Shown here piece by piece: positions 45,776 through 53,759 of a stretch of 64,000 nucleotides of DNA (position 1 is its first letter; every line of letters starts with the position of its first letter). A program made the position numbers and the translations under genes. Source of the stretch: CAXTKD01 sp964244885 (lineage in GTDB: Bacteria > Pseudomonadota > Alphaproteobacteria > Sphingomonadales > Sphingomonadaceae); NCBI GenBank assembly GCA_964244885.1, contig CAXTKD010000003.1:62001-126000 (forward strand). The letters are read 5' to 3'. Below the pieces are notes generated by a model. It did not search any database and was not told the origin of the DNA. It saw only the letters and a list, made by a program, of their open reading frames with translations.

Positions 45776-45833
45776 GCGCCGGTGGCTATCGCGGCCTTGC
45801 CGGACATGCAACCGGCGGCCATATCTGGACCTT

Positions 45834-46430
45834 ATGGCATCCCCTGAAATCGACGCGCTGGCGCAGGCGCTGGCGCGGCTTCCGGGCCTTGGGCCGCGCT
45901 CGGCCCGACGCGCGGTGCTGCACCTGCTGAAGCGGCGCGAGACCGCGCTGACGCCGCTGCTGCGGGCGCTGGAGTCGGTCGAGCGGACGATGACCGTATG
46001 CGCGACCTGCGGCAACGTCGACACCCGCGATCCGTGCAGCATCTGCACCGACCCGCGCCGCGACGCGAGCGCGCTGTGCGTCGTCGAGGAGGTCGCCGAC
46101 CTGTGGGCGCTCGACCGGGCGCGGCTGTTTCCCGGACGCTATCATGTGCTCGGGGGACGGCTGTCGGCGCTCGACGGCGTCAGGCCCGAGCATCTGGCGA
46201 TCGACAGCCTGGTGGCGCGCGCCGGTGGCGGCGAGGTCGAGGAGGTCGTGCTGGCGATGAACGCGACGCTCGATGGGCAGACGACGATGCATTACATCGC
46301 CGACCGGCTGGAGAGCCTCGACGTGCGCGTGACGACCCTGGCGCACGGCGTGCCGGTGGGCGGCGAGCTCGACTATCTCGACGAAGGGACGCTGGCGCAG
46401 GCGCTTCGCGCAAGGCGTCCGCTGGCTTGA
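45834..46430 (+). CDS. recR: Recombination mediator RecR
   Basis: Component of RecFOR that loads RecA at gaps. The 198 residues show the helix-hairpin-helix ALARLPGLGPRSARRAVLHLL, a four-Cys zinc site (CATCGNVDTRDPCSIC) and a TOPRIM domain (LCVVEEVADLWALD, YHVLGGRLSALDGV, EVVLAMNATLDGQTT). The ATG at 45834 fits the family. It is 31 bases upstream of def. Confidence 0.95.
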   Translation: MASPEIDALAQALARLPGLGPRSARRAVLHLLKRRETALTPLLRALESVERTMTVCATCGNVDTRDPCSICTDPRRDASALCVVEEVADLWALDRARLFPGRYHVLGGRLSALDGVRPEHLAIDSLVARAGGGEVEEVVLAMNATLDGQTTMHYIADRLESLDVRVTTLAHGVPVGGELDYLDEGTLAQALRARRPLA

Positions 46431-46461
46431 CGATTCGGCGCGCCGTACCTAGCTGAACCGC

Positions 46462-46989
46462 ATGTCCATCCTGCCGATCATCGAAGCGCCCGACCAGCGG
46501 CTCCGTACCATCTCGACGCCCGTCGAGGCGGTCGACGATGCGCTGCGCGCGCTGATGGATGACATGCTGGAGACGATGTACGACGCGCCGGGCATCGGCC
46601 TCGCTGCAGTCCAGGTCGGGGTTCCGAAGCGCGTGCTGGTGATCGACCTCCAGGAAGAGGACGACGCCGAGGGCAAGCCGGTTCGCGCGCCGCGCCACTA
46701 CGTCAATCCCGAGATCCTGTGGGAGTCGGAGGAGCTGACGACCTACAACGAGGGCTGCCTGTCTCTCCCCGAGCAATATGCCGAGGTCGACCGGCCGTCC
46801 AAGGTGCGGATGCGCTGGCTGGACTATGACGGCAAGGCGCATGAAGAGGAGATCGACGGCCTGCTCGCGACCTGCGTCCAGCACGAGATGGACCATCTCG
46901 AGGGGGTGCTGTTCGTCGACCATCTGTCGAAGCTCAAGCGCGACATGGTGCTGAAGAAGCTCGAGAAGGCGCGGCGAAAAGCGGCCTGA
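46462..46989 (+). CDS. def: Peptide deformylase
   Basis: Metalloenzyme that removes the formyl group from new proteins. In 175 residues: motif 1 GIGLAAVQVG, motif 2 EGCLSLPEQYAEVDRP with the metal-binding Cys, motif 3 QHEMDHLEGVLFVD with two metal-binding His and catalytic Glu. The C-terminal basic helix (KLKRDMVLKKLEKARRKA) is normal. The ATG at 46462 follows AGCTGAACCGC, a weak ribosome site. A family 2 repeat follows the stop. Confidence 0.95.
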   Translation: MSILPIIEAPDQRLRTISTPVEAVDDALRALMDDMLETMYDAPGIGLAAVQVGVPKRVLVIDLQEEDDAEGKPVRAPRHYVNPEILWESEELTTYNEGCLSLPEQYAEVDRPSKVRMRWLDYDGKAHEEEIDGLLATCVQHEMDHLEGVLFVDHLSKLKRDMVLKKLEKARRKAA

Positions 46990-47006
46990 GGAGCGTTTTT
47001 CTTTTC

Positions 47007-47125
47007 CCGTCATCCCGGCGAAGGCCGGGATCCATGAACACGGTTTGTCACGAGGCCGCGTCGATTCCGGCGCTTGCTTCTGCTTGAATCGTGTTCATGG
47101 ATCCCGGCTTTCGCCCGGATGACGG
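47007..47125. repeat. Palindromic repeat family 2, well-preserved copy
   Basis: CCGTCATCCCGGCGAAGGCC at 47007 with GGGATCCATGAACACGG faces GTGTTCATGGATCCCGGCTT then TCGCCCGGATGACGG ending at 47125. The arms are nearly perfect complements around a 35-base centre, and each holds a smaller hairpin (CCCGGCGAAGGCCGGG). It follows def closely and may also stop transcription. Confidence 0.85.
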
Positions 47126-47288
47126 TTGAGGGGAAAGAGACGGGAGGAGGGGATTCGGGGCTTAGAGTCCCTAGAGTCCCGGTGATTTTGCCATTTTATT
47201 GCGCGGGCGAGTTATAAAGTTTCGTCGCGATCTGTGGCGTTCATGGTGAGAAAGAGCGTCACCATTTAACCAAATTCGCCTCAAAAAG
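47126..47288. other. Intergenic tract with tandem 9-mers and a hairpin
   Basis: After the repeat this tract has a tandem TAGAGTCCC at 47163-47171 and 47172-47180, a visibly AT-richer stretch, and an inverted repeat ATGGTGA (47243-47249) with TCACCAT (47259-47265) spaced by nine bases. It lies between the convergent def and SDR genes. No gene was found; the hairpin has no T-run, so a terminator role is doubtful. Confidence 0.5.
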
Positions 47289-47999
47289 TCAAGATGAGAC
47301 GCGAATCCGCGTGCCGGTCTCGAAGCCGTCCTGAAGCAGCGTGAGGATTGCCTCGGCCACGCGCTCGGGGGGCTTCACCGTCTCGACATCCTCGCCCGGG
47401 AATGCCGAGGCGCGCATCGCGGTGCGGGTGGCGCCGGGGTCGATGATCGCGGTGCGGACGGGGCTGATGTTGGCGACCTCGGCCGAATAGGTGGCGACAA
47501 GCGATTCGAGCGCGGCCTTCGAGGCGGCGTAGGCGCCCCAGTAGGCGCGGGGGCTGGTGCCGACGCTGGACGTGACGGCGAGCAGCCGGCCAGAGTCCGA
47601 GAGGCGGAGCAGAGGGTCGAAGGCGGCGATCAGCCGGTGGTTGGCCAAGAGGTTGACCGCGAGGATGCGGTCGAAATCCTTGGGCTTGAGCTGCGCGACC
47701 GGGGTCAGGTCGCCGAGCGTGCCGGCGTTGAGGACGAGGATGTCGAGGCTGCCCCAACGCCCGCCGACCGCGTCGGCGAGGCGGGTGATGGCGTCGCTGT
47801 CGAGGAGGTCGAGCGGCGCTATGGTGGCGGCGCCGCCGGCGCCGTGAATGCGCTCCTCGACCTCCTCCAGCCCGCCCTCGGTGCGCGCGGTGAGGATGAC
47901 GTGAGCGCCGGCCTTCGCCAGCGCCTCCGCCGTGGCCGCGCCGATGCCGCGGCTGGCGCCGGTGACCAGCGCCAGCCTGCCGTCGAGGATGCCGCTCAC
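47289..47999 (-). CDS. Short-chain dehydrogenase/reductase
   Basis: NAD(P)-dependent oxidoreductase of 236 residues with the classical SDR plan: cofactor motif VTGASRGIGAATAE, NAG in LVLNAGTLGD, catalytic Ser in LLAVTSSVGTS, and the YxxxK motif in YWGAYAASKAALES. The start is GTG at 47999, overlapping the purF stop (GTGA), so it is translated with purF. YciK-like oxidoreductases are close in pattern, but the substrate is not known. Confidence 0.88.
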   Translation of the reverse strand: MSGILDGRLALVTGASRGIGAATAEALAKAGAHVILTARTEGGLEEVEERIHGAGGAATIAPLDLLDSDAITRLADAVGGRWGSLDILVLNAGTLGDLTPVAQLKPKDFDRILAVNLLANHRLIAAFDPLLRLSDSGRLLAVTSSVGTSPRAYWGAYAASKAALESLVATYSAEVANISPVRTAIIDPGATRTAMRASAFPGEDVETVKPPERVAEAILTLLQDGFETGTRIRVSS

Positions 48000-49453
48000 C
48001 TCAGGCGCTCGGCCAGCATCGACAGTTGATCGGGGGCGTCCAGTTCTTCCTGGTCGGTCAGCCGGGTCGGGTAGTCGCCGGTGAAGCAGGCGTCGCAATG
48101 CTGCGGCTGGCCGTCGTCGCGCGCCTCCTCGCCGAGCGCCTTGTACAGGCCGTCGATCGACAGGAAGGCGAGGCTATCGACCTTGATGAAGTCGCGCATC
48201 CGCGCGACGTCCATCTGCGCGGCGAGGAGCTTCGAGCGCTCGGGCGTGTCGACGCCGTAGAAGCAGCTGTGGCGCGTGGGGGGCGAGGCGATGCGGAGGT
48301 GGACCTCCTTCGCGCCGGCGTCCTGCATCATCTGCATGATCTTGATCGAGGTGGTGCCGCGGACGATCGAATCGTCGATCAGCACGACACGCTTGCCGTC
48401 GATGATCGCGCGGTTGGCGTTGTGCTTCAACTTGACGCCGAGGTTGCGGATCTGGTCGCCGGGCTGAATGAAGGTGCGGCCGACATAGTGGCTGCGGATG
48501 ATGCCGAGCTCGAACGGGATGCCCGATTGCTGGGCGTAGCCGATCGCCGCCGGAGTGCCCGAGTCGGGGACGGGAACGACGACATCGGCGTCGACCGGGC
48601 TCTCGATCGCCAGCTGCGCGCCGATCCGCTTCCTGACCTGGTAGACGCTGGTGCCGTCGACGATCGAGTCGGGGCGCGAGAAATAGACGTGCTCGAAGAT
48701 GCAGGGGCGGGGACGAAGCGCACCGAAGGGGCGGAGCGAGCGCAGGCCCTTGGAAGAAATGACGACGAGCTCGCCGGGCTCGATGGCGCGCAGGAAGGTC
48801 GCGCCGACGACGTCGAGCGCGACGGTCTCAGACGCCAGGATATAGGCGTCGTTGAGGCGGCCGAGGACGAGCGGGCGGATGCCGAGCGGGTCGCGGCAGG
48901 CGAGCATCCCCTCGGGCGTCAGGCATATGAGGCTGTAGGCGCCCTCGACATGCTTCAAGGCGTCGATGAAGCGGTCGAGCAGGGTGCGGTAGCTCGACGT
49001 GGCCACCAAGTGGATGATCGTCTCGGTATCCGAGGTCGACTGGAAGATCGAGCCGCGGCGGACGAGGTCGCGGCGCAGCTTCAAGGCGTTCGAGATATTG
49101 CCGTTGTGAGCGACCGCGAAGCCGCCCGAGACGAGCTCGGCGAACAGCGGCTGGATATTGCGCAGGCCGCTCTCGCCGGCGGTGGAATAGCGGACGTGGC
49201 CGGCGGCGATGGTGCCGGGGAGGCCGCGGATGACCTCGTCGCGGTCGAAGTTGCCGGCGACGTGGCCCATGGCGCGGTGCGAGTGGAAATGCTCGCCGTC
49301 AAAGCTGGTGATGCCCGCCGCTTCCTGGCCGCGATGCTGGAGCGCGTGGAGGCCGAGCGCGGTCATCGCCGCCGCGCCCTGCGCGCCGTAGACGCCGAAG
49401 ATGCCGCATTCTTCGCGGAGCTTGTCGTCGTCGAACGGATGCGTGGTCAGCAT
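47996..49453 (-). CDS. purF: Amidophosphoribosyltransferase
   Basis: First committed enzyme of purine synthesis, making phosphoribosylamine from PRPP and glutamine. The 485-residue precursor has a 15-residue propeptide (MLTTHPFDDDKLREE) before the glutaminase nucleophile Cys16 in CGIFGVYGAQG. The PRTase domain has the PRPP loop VVLIDDSIVRGTTS, and CDACFTGDYP near the end is one of the [4Fe-4S] ligand segments of the Bacillus-type enzyme, along with CRDPLG and CFYGVD. It is coupled to an SDR gene downstream and diverges from hisI. Confidence 0.95.
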   Translation of the reverse strand: MLTTHPFDDDKLREECGIFGVYGAQGAAAMTALGLHALQHRGQEAAGITSFDGEHFHSHRAMGHVAGNFDRDEVIRGLPGTIAAGHVRYSTAGESGLRNIQPLFAELVSGGFAVAHNGNISNALKLRRDLVRRGSIFQSTSDTETIIHLVATSSYRTLLDRFIDALKHVEGAYSLICLTPEGMLACRDPLGIRPLVLGRLNDAYILASETVALDVVGATFLRAIEPGELVVISSKGLRSLRPFGALRPRPCIFEHVYFSRPDSIVDGTSVYQVRKRIGAQLAIESPVDADVVVPVPDSGTPAAIGYAQQSGIPFELGIIRSHYVGRTFIQPGDQIRNLGVKLKHNANRAIIDGKRVVLIDDSIVRGTTSIKIMQMMQDAGAKEVHLRIASPPTRHSCFYGVDTPERSKLLAAQMDVARMRDFIKVDSLAFLSIDGLYKALGEEARDDGQPQHCDACFTGDYPTRLTDQEELDAPDQLSMLAERLR

Positions 49454-49561
49454 GGCGTTCCTGAGGGTGGCTGGCCTGAGGGTGGCTGGACGGGCTTGTG
49501 GCGCATATAGGAGCGGCGCGAGGGGTTGTCGCCCCCGATCTGTCACGAAACGGCAATTAAC

Positions 49562-49927
49562 ATGGATAAGTCCGAGCTGGAGACGACGACCGAGCTGACG
49601 CCGCGCTGGGATGAGCGCGGGCTGGTGCAGGCGGTGGCGACCGACGCGGCGACGGGCGCGGTGCTGATGGTGGCGCACATGAACGCCGCCGCGCTGGAGG
49701 CGACGCTGGCGACGGGCGAGGCGCATTACTGGTCTCGCTCGCGGCGGGAGGTGTGGCACAAGGGCGGAACTTCGGGGAATGTCCAGCGGGTGGTCGAGCT
49801 GCGGCTGGATTGCGACCAGGATGCGGTTTGGATGACGGTGGAGCCGGCGGGGCCGGCCTGCCATACGGGCGAATTCACCTGCTTCTATCGGGTGGTCACG
49901 CCGGAGCGAGGGCTCGTTCGTAGATGA
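49562..49927 (+). CDS. hisI: Phosphoribosyl-AMP cyclohydrolase
   Basis: Third step of histidine synthesis. The 121-residue zinc enzyme shows GAVLMVAHMNAAALEATLATG, the motif WSRSRREVWHKGGTSGN, RLDCDQDAVWM and CHTGEFTCFYR with the metal-binding Cys. It lacks the HisE domain, as in other alphaproteobacteria. ATG at 49562 gives the usual short leader. Its last 32 bases overlap the end of the opposing MNT gene. Confidence 0.93.
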   Translation: MDKSELETTTELTPRWDERGLVQAVATDAATGAVLMVAHMNAAALEATLATGEAHYWSRSRREVWHKGGTSGNVQRVVELRLDCDQDAVWMTVEPAGPACHTGEFTCFYRVVTPERGLVRR

Positions 49928-50246
49928 CGACGCCGTCGCGATCGATCCGGGTACGGAGCGGATGATCTTGGGCAAGTGCCGAGACCGCCGTGAAATCGAC
50001 CGGGAAGACCACCGCGGATTGGTCGTGCATGTCGCGCAGGCGCGACACATCGTCTGCGGTCACCCCGTCGCCAAACAATGCGATGTCGATATCCGAGTGG
50101 GTTCGGTAGTCGCCGCGCGCGCGGCTGCCATAGATTGCGGCCCGTTCGACCGAGGGCACGCGCCGAACGATGGCGACAAGCATGTCGACCACGAACGGCG
50201 CAAGGCCGCTGTCAGACTTTGCCGCTGAGACGTTCGACGAGGGCAT
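49896..50246 (-). CDS. mntA: MNT-type nucleotidyltransferase antitoxin (HEPN-MNT system)
   Basis: A minimal nucleotidyltransferase of 116 residues, the antitoxin of type VII HEPN-MNT pairs, which inactivates its partner by adding AMP. The active-site motif GSx10DxD is intact: Gly40-Ser41 and Asp52-x-Asp54 in YGSRARGDYRTHSDIDIAL. It is shorter at the C-terminus than large nucleotidyltransferases, as expected. It overlaps the HEPN gene by 35 bases, and its 3' end lies over the hisI stop on the other strand. Confidence 0.88.
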   Translation of the reverse strand: MPSSNVSAAKSDSGLAPFVVDMLVAIVRRVPSVERAAIYGSRARGDYRTHSDIDIALFGDGVTADDVSRLRDMHDQSAVVFPVDFTAVSALAQDHPLRTRIDRDGVVIYERALAPA

Positions 50247-50619
50247 TGATAGGTTCCGGCGCGTTGTCGGCGATCCAGGCCGCGATCAGCGCGATCTCGG
50301 CTTCGTTATAGATATGAACGGTGCGGTTGCGGCGCTCAAGCATGGCGGTCCAGACATTGCCGTCGAGGACGAGGTTTCGTGCAACCGCCGCCTCGATGAC
50401 CTGCCGCGGTCCCGAAGGCGACAAGTCGCCTTCCCATATCCGCAGCCAGTCGCGCATCGCCTTCCAGCAGAGCTCGAAGGTGAACTCGAAGCGCTGGATC
50501 ATCGAATCGCGGAAAGAATCGTCGTTCTCGCGGCGCCAACGCTCGGCCGACTCCTGAAAACGCGCCGATGCCGACCGCAGGGCCGCAAGGTGATCGTCGA
50601 GGCGCTCGTTGGGGGACAT
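50212..50619 (-). CDS. hepT: HEPN toxin, HI0074-type nucleotidyltransferase substrate-binding protein
   Basis: Toxin partner of the MNT protein; characterised members are RNases with an RX4HXY motif. This 135-residue helical protein has it as Arg97, His102 and Tyr104 in LERRNRTVHIYNEAE; Tyr104 would be the AMPylated residue. Other features are QRFEFTFELCWKAMRDWLR and the PRQVIEAAVARNLV helix. It is the first gene of the pair. The ACAD gene diverges from it by about 110 bases. Confidence 0.9.
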   Translation of the reverse strand: MSPNERLDDHLAALRSASARFQESAERWRRENDDSFRDSMIQRFEFTFELCWKAMRDWLRIWEGDLSPSGPRQVIEAAVARNLVLDGNVWTAMLERRNRTVHIYNEAEIALIAAWIADNAPEPINALVERLSGKV

Positions 50620-50732
50620 GCGGCGACAATGCTATATCCCGCGACGGCACTCAATCCTGCTAGGTTGACGCGTCGGCCCGGCCTAAGCTCTTGGCAACAC
50701 GGTGGCCGCGAAGTTGGCCGAGGGGAGAGATG

Positions 50733-52526
50733 ATGCCGATTTACCGCGCGCCGGTGAAGGATACGCAGTTCGTGTTGAAGGCCGTCGTTGGCCTCGACAA
50801 ATATTCCAACCTGCCGGGCTTCGCCGACGCGACGCCGGACATGGTGACCGCGATTCTGGAAGAGGGGGCGAAGTTCGTCGAGAATGTCGTGCAGCCCTTG
50901 AACCAGAGCGGCGACCTTGAGGGGTGCACGCGGCATGAGGATGGGTCGGTGAGCGCGCCGAAGGGCTTCCGCGAGGCTTACGAGCAGTTCTGCGACGCGG
51001 GCTGGAGCACGCTGATGGGCGATCCGGCCTATGGCGGGCAGGGGCTGCCGCATGTCGTCGGCGTGGCGTTCGAGGAATATCTTTGCTCGGCCAACATGGC
51101 GTTCGCGATGTACCCGGGGCTGACGCACGGCGCGGTGGCGGCGATCGCGGTGGCGGGCTCCGGCGAGCAGAAGGCGAAATACCTGCCGAACATGGTCCAC
51201 GGGCGCTGGACGGGGACGATGAACCTGACCGAGCCGCAATGCGGCACCGACCTGGGCCTCATCCGCACCAGGGCCGAGTTGAACGACGACGGCAGCTATT
51301 CGATCACCGGAACGAAGATCTTCATCTCGTCCGGCGAGCACGACATGAGCGACAATATCGTCCACCTCGTGCTGGCGAAGATCGCCGGTGCTCCCGACAA
51401 CGTGAAGGGCATCAGCCTGTTCGTGGTGCCGAAGTTCATGGTGGGCGACGACGGCTCGCTGGGGGAGCGCAATGCGGTCACCTGCGGGTCGATCGAGCAC
51501 AAGATGGGCATCCACGCCAATTCGACCTGCGTGATGAACTATGACGGCGCCAGGGGCTGGCTGGTCGGCGAGGCGAACAAGGGCCTGAAAGGCATGTTCA
51601 TCATGATGAATGCTGCAAGGCTCGGCGTCGGGCTGCAGGGGTTGAGCCAGGGCGAGGTCGCCTACCAGAACGCCGTCGCCTACGCCAAGGAACGGCGGCA
51701 GGGGCGGGCGCTGACCGGGGCGGCGGAGCCGGACGAAAAGGCCGACACCATCCTCGTCCACCCCGACGTGCGGCGGATGCTGATGGACGCGCGGGCGTTC
51801 AACGAGGGCGCGCGGGCGCTGGCGCTGTGGGGCGGCTTGCAGGTCGATCTCGCGCACAAGGCGGCGACCGAGGAAGAGCGGCAGGCGGCCGACGACCTGA
51901 TCTCGCTGCTGACGCCCGTCATCAAGGGCTACATGACCGACAAGGGCTATGAGACCGCGACCAACGCCCAGCAGGTGTTCGGCGGCCACGGCTACGTCCG
52001 CGAATGGGGGATGGAGCAGTTCGTCCGCGATGCGCGCATCGCGATGATCTACGAGGGCGCCAACGGCGTTCAGGCGATGGACCTCGTCGGCCGCAAGCTG
52101 GGGCAGAACGGCGGGCGGGCGGTGATGGCCTATTTCGCGTTGCTGGGGCAGGCGATCACCGACGCCAAGCAGGACGAGCGGGTCGCCGAGGGCGCGGCCA
52201 AGCTGGAGAAGGCGGTCGGTGAGCTTCAGGCGGCGACGATGTGGCTGATGCAGAACGCCATGGCCAACCCGAACAACGCGGGATCCGCCGCCTATGCCTA
52301 TATGGAGCTGATGGGGATCGTCGCGCTCGGCCATATGTGGCTGCTGATGGCGCGCGCGGCCGAGGACGGCCTTGCAAGCGGGGAGGGCGATGCCGAGTTC
52401 CTGACCGCGAAGCGCCTTACCGCGCGCTACTATGGCGAACGCTACCTGCCGGACGCGGGCGCGCTCCGGCGCAAGATCGAGGCGGGATCGGACACGCTGA
52501 TGTCGATGCCCGCGGCAAGCTTCTGA
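50733..52526 (+). CDS. Acyl-CoA dehydrogenase (large, C-terminally extended type)
   Basis: FAD enzyme for the first beta-oxidation step. It has 597 residues, about 200 more than classical enzymes. Motifs: MNLTEPQCGTDLGLIRTRA (FAD), TGTKIFISSGEHDMSDNIVH, the IEHKMGIHANSTC stretch, and GGHGYVREWGMEQFVRDARI with IYEGANGVQAMDLVGRKL carrying the catalytic Glu. The tail from about residue 470 matches the C-terminal domain of the acetyl-CoA-dehydrogenase-like subgroup. AGGGGAG at 50721-50727 serves ATG 50730 or 50733; the latter has better spacing. It heads a three-gene beta-oxidation operon. Confidence 0.93.
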   Translation: MPIYRAPVKDTQFVLKAVVGLDKYSNLPGFADATPDMVTAILEEGAKFVENVVQPLNQSGDLEGCTRHEDGSVSAPKGFREAYEQFCDAGWSTLMGDPAYGGQGLPHVVGVAFEEYLCSANMAFAMYPGLTHGAVAAIAVAGSGEQKAKYLPNMVHGRWTGTMNLTEPQCGTDLGLIRTRAELNDDGSYSITGTKIFISSGEHDMSDNIVHLVLAKIAGAPDNVKGISLFVVPKFMVGDDGSLGERNAVTCGSIEHKMGIHANSTCVMNYDGARGWLVGEANKGLKGMFIMMNAARLGVGLQGLSQGEVAYQNAVAYAKERRQGRALTGAAEPDEKADTILVHPDVRRMLMDARAFNEGARALALWGGLQVDLAHKAATEEERQAADDLISLLTPVIKGYMTDKGYETATNAQQVFGGHGYVREWGMEQFVRDARIAMIYEGANGVQAMDLVGRKLGQNGGRAVMAYFALLGQAITDAKQDERVAEGAAKLEKAVGELQAATMWLMQNAMANPNNAGSAAYAYMELMGIVALGHMWLLMARAAEDGLASGEGDAEFLTAKRLTARYYGERYLPDAGALRRKIEAGSDTLMSMPAASF

Positions 52527-52538
52527 GAGGAATATCAA

Positions 52539-53750
52539 ATGGCTGACGCCTATATCTACGACGCGGTGCGGACGCCGCGCGGCAAGGGAAAGAAGGACGG
52601 CGCGCTCCACGAGATCACGCCGATCCAGCTCGCGACGCAGGTCCTCCAGGCGCTCCGCGACCGCACCGGGATCGACACCGGCGACGTCGACGACGTCATC
52701 CTCGGCTGCGTCTCGCCGGTTGGCGAGCAGGGCGCGGATCTGGCGCGCGTCGCGGTGATCAACGCCGATTATGCCGAGACGACGGCGGGCGTTCAGGTCA
52801 ACCGCTTCTGCGCTTCCGGCCTGGAAGCCGTGAACATGGCGGCGGCGAAGGTGATGACCGGCGAGGCGGAGTTCGCGATCGGCGGCGGCGTCGAGAGCAT
52901 GAGCCGCGTTCCCATGGGCTCCGACGGGGGCGCCTGGGCGACCGATCCGGCGGTCGCCTACAAGACCTATTTCGCGCCTCAGGGCATCGGCGCCGACCTG
53001 ATCGCCACCAAATGGGGCTTCAGCCGCGACGATGTCGATGCTTATGCGGTCGAGTCTCAACGCCGCGCGGCAAAGGCCTGGGCCGACAAGCGTTTCGCCG
53101 GTTCGATCGTTCCGGTGCGCGACGTCATTGGCGAGATCGTTCTCGACCATGACGAGCATATGCGGCCGAAGACCGACATGCAGTCGCTGGCGGGTCTCAA
53201 CCCCGCCTTCACCGCGATCGGCGAGGAGATGCCGGGCTTCGACGCGGTGGCGCTGCAGAAATATCCGGAGATCGAGCGGATCAACCATGTCCACACCGGC
53301 GGCAATTCGTCGGGCATCGTCGATGGCGCGGCGGGGGTGCTGATCGGCAGCAAGGCGATGGGCGAGAAATACGGGCTGAAGGCGCGCGCCCGGATCAAGG
53401 GCATGGCGTCGATCGGCTCCGAGCCGACGATCATGCTGACCGGGCCGACTCCGGTGACGCAGAAGCTGCTGAAGCGGCTCGGCATGGAGGTCGGCGACAT
53501 CGACCTTTACGAATTGAACGAGGCGTTCGCGAGCGTCGTTCTGCGCTACATGCAGGCGCTGAACATTCCGCACGACAGGATCAACGTCAACGGCGGGTCG
53601 ATCGCCATGGGCCACCCGCTGGGCGCCACCGGCGCGATGATCCTCGGCACGCTGCTCGACGAGATGGAGCGGACGGGGAAGGCGACGGGGCTCGCGACGC
53701 TGTGCATCGGCGCGGGGATGGGCACGGCCACGGTTATCGAGCGGATCTGA
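52539..53750 (+). CDS. fadA: Acetyl-CoA acetyltransferase (3-ketoacyl-CoA thiolase)
   Basis: Thiolase that cleaves 3-ketoacyl-CoA, last step of beta-oxidation. It has 403 residues: AYIYDAVRTPRGKGKKDGAL at the start, nucleophile Cys in QVNRFCASGLEAVN, GGGVESMSRVPMG, His in VNGGSIAMGHPLGATGA and the C-terminal Cys in TLCIGAGMGTATV. It begins 12 bases after the dehydrogenase gene, with AGAGGAA upstream, and is nine bases before the next gene. Confidence 0.95.
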   Translation: MADAYIYDAVRTPRGKGKKDGALHEITPIQLATQVLQALRDRTGIDTGDVDDVILGCVSPVGEQGADLARVAVINADYAETTAGVQVNRFCASGLEAVNMAAAKVMTGEAEFAIGGGVESMSRVPMGSDGGAWATDPAVAYKTYFAPQGIGADLIATKWGFSRDDVDAYAVESQRRAAKAWADKRFAGSIVPVRDVIGEIVLDHDEHMRPKTDMQSLAGLNPAFTAIGEEMPGFDAVALQKYPEIERINHVHTGGNSSGIVDGAAGVLIGSKAMGEKYGLKARARIKGMASIGSEPTIMLTGPTPVTQKLLKRLGMEVGDIDLYELNEAFASVVLRYMQALNIPHDRINVNGGSIAMGHPLGATGAMILGTLLDEMERTGKATGLATLCIGAGMGTATVIERI

Positions 53751-53759
53751 GGAACAGCC

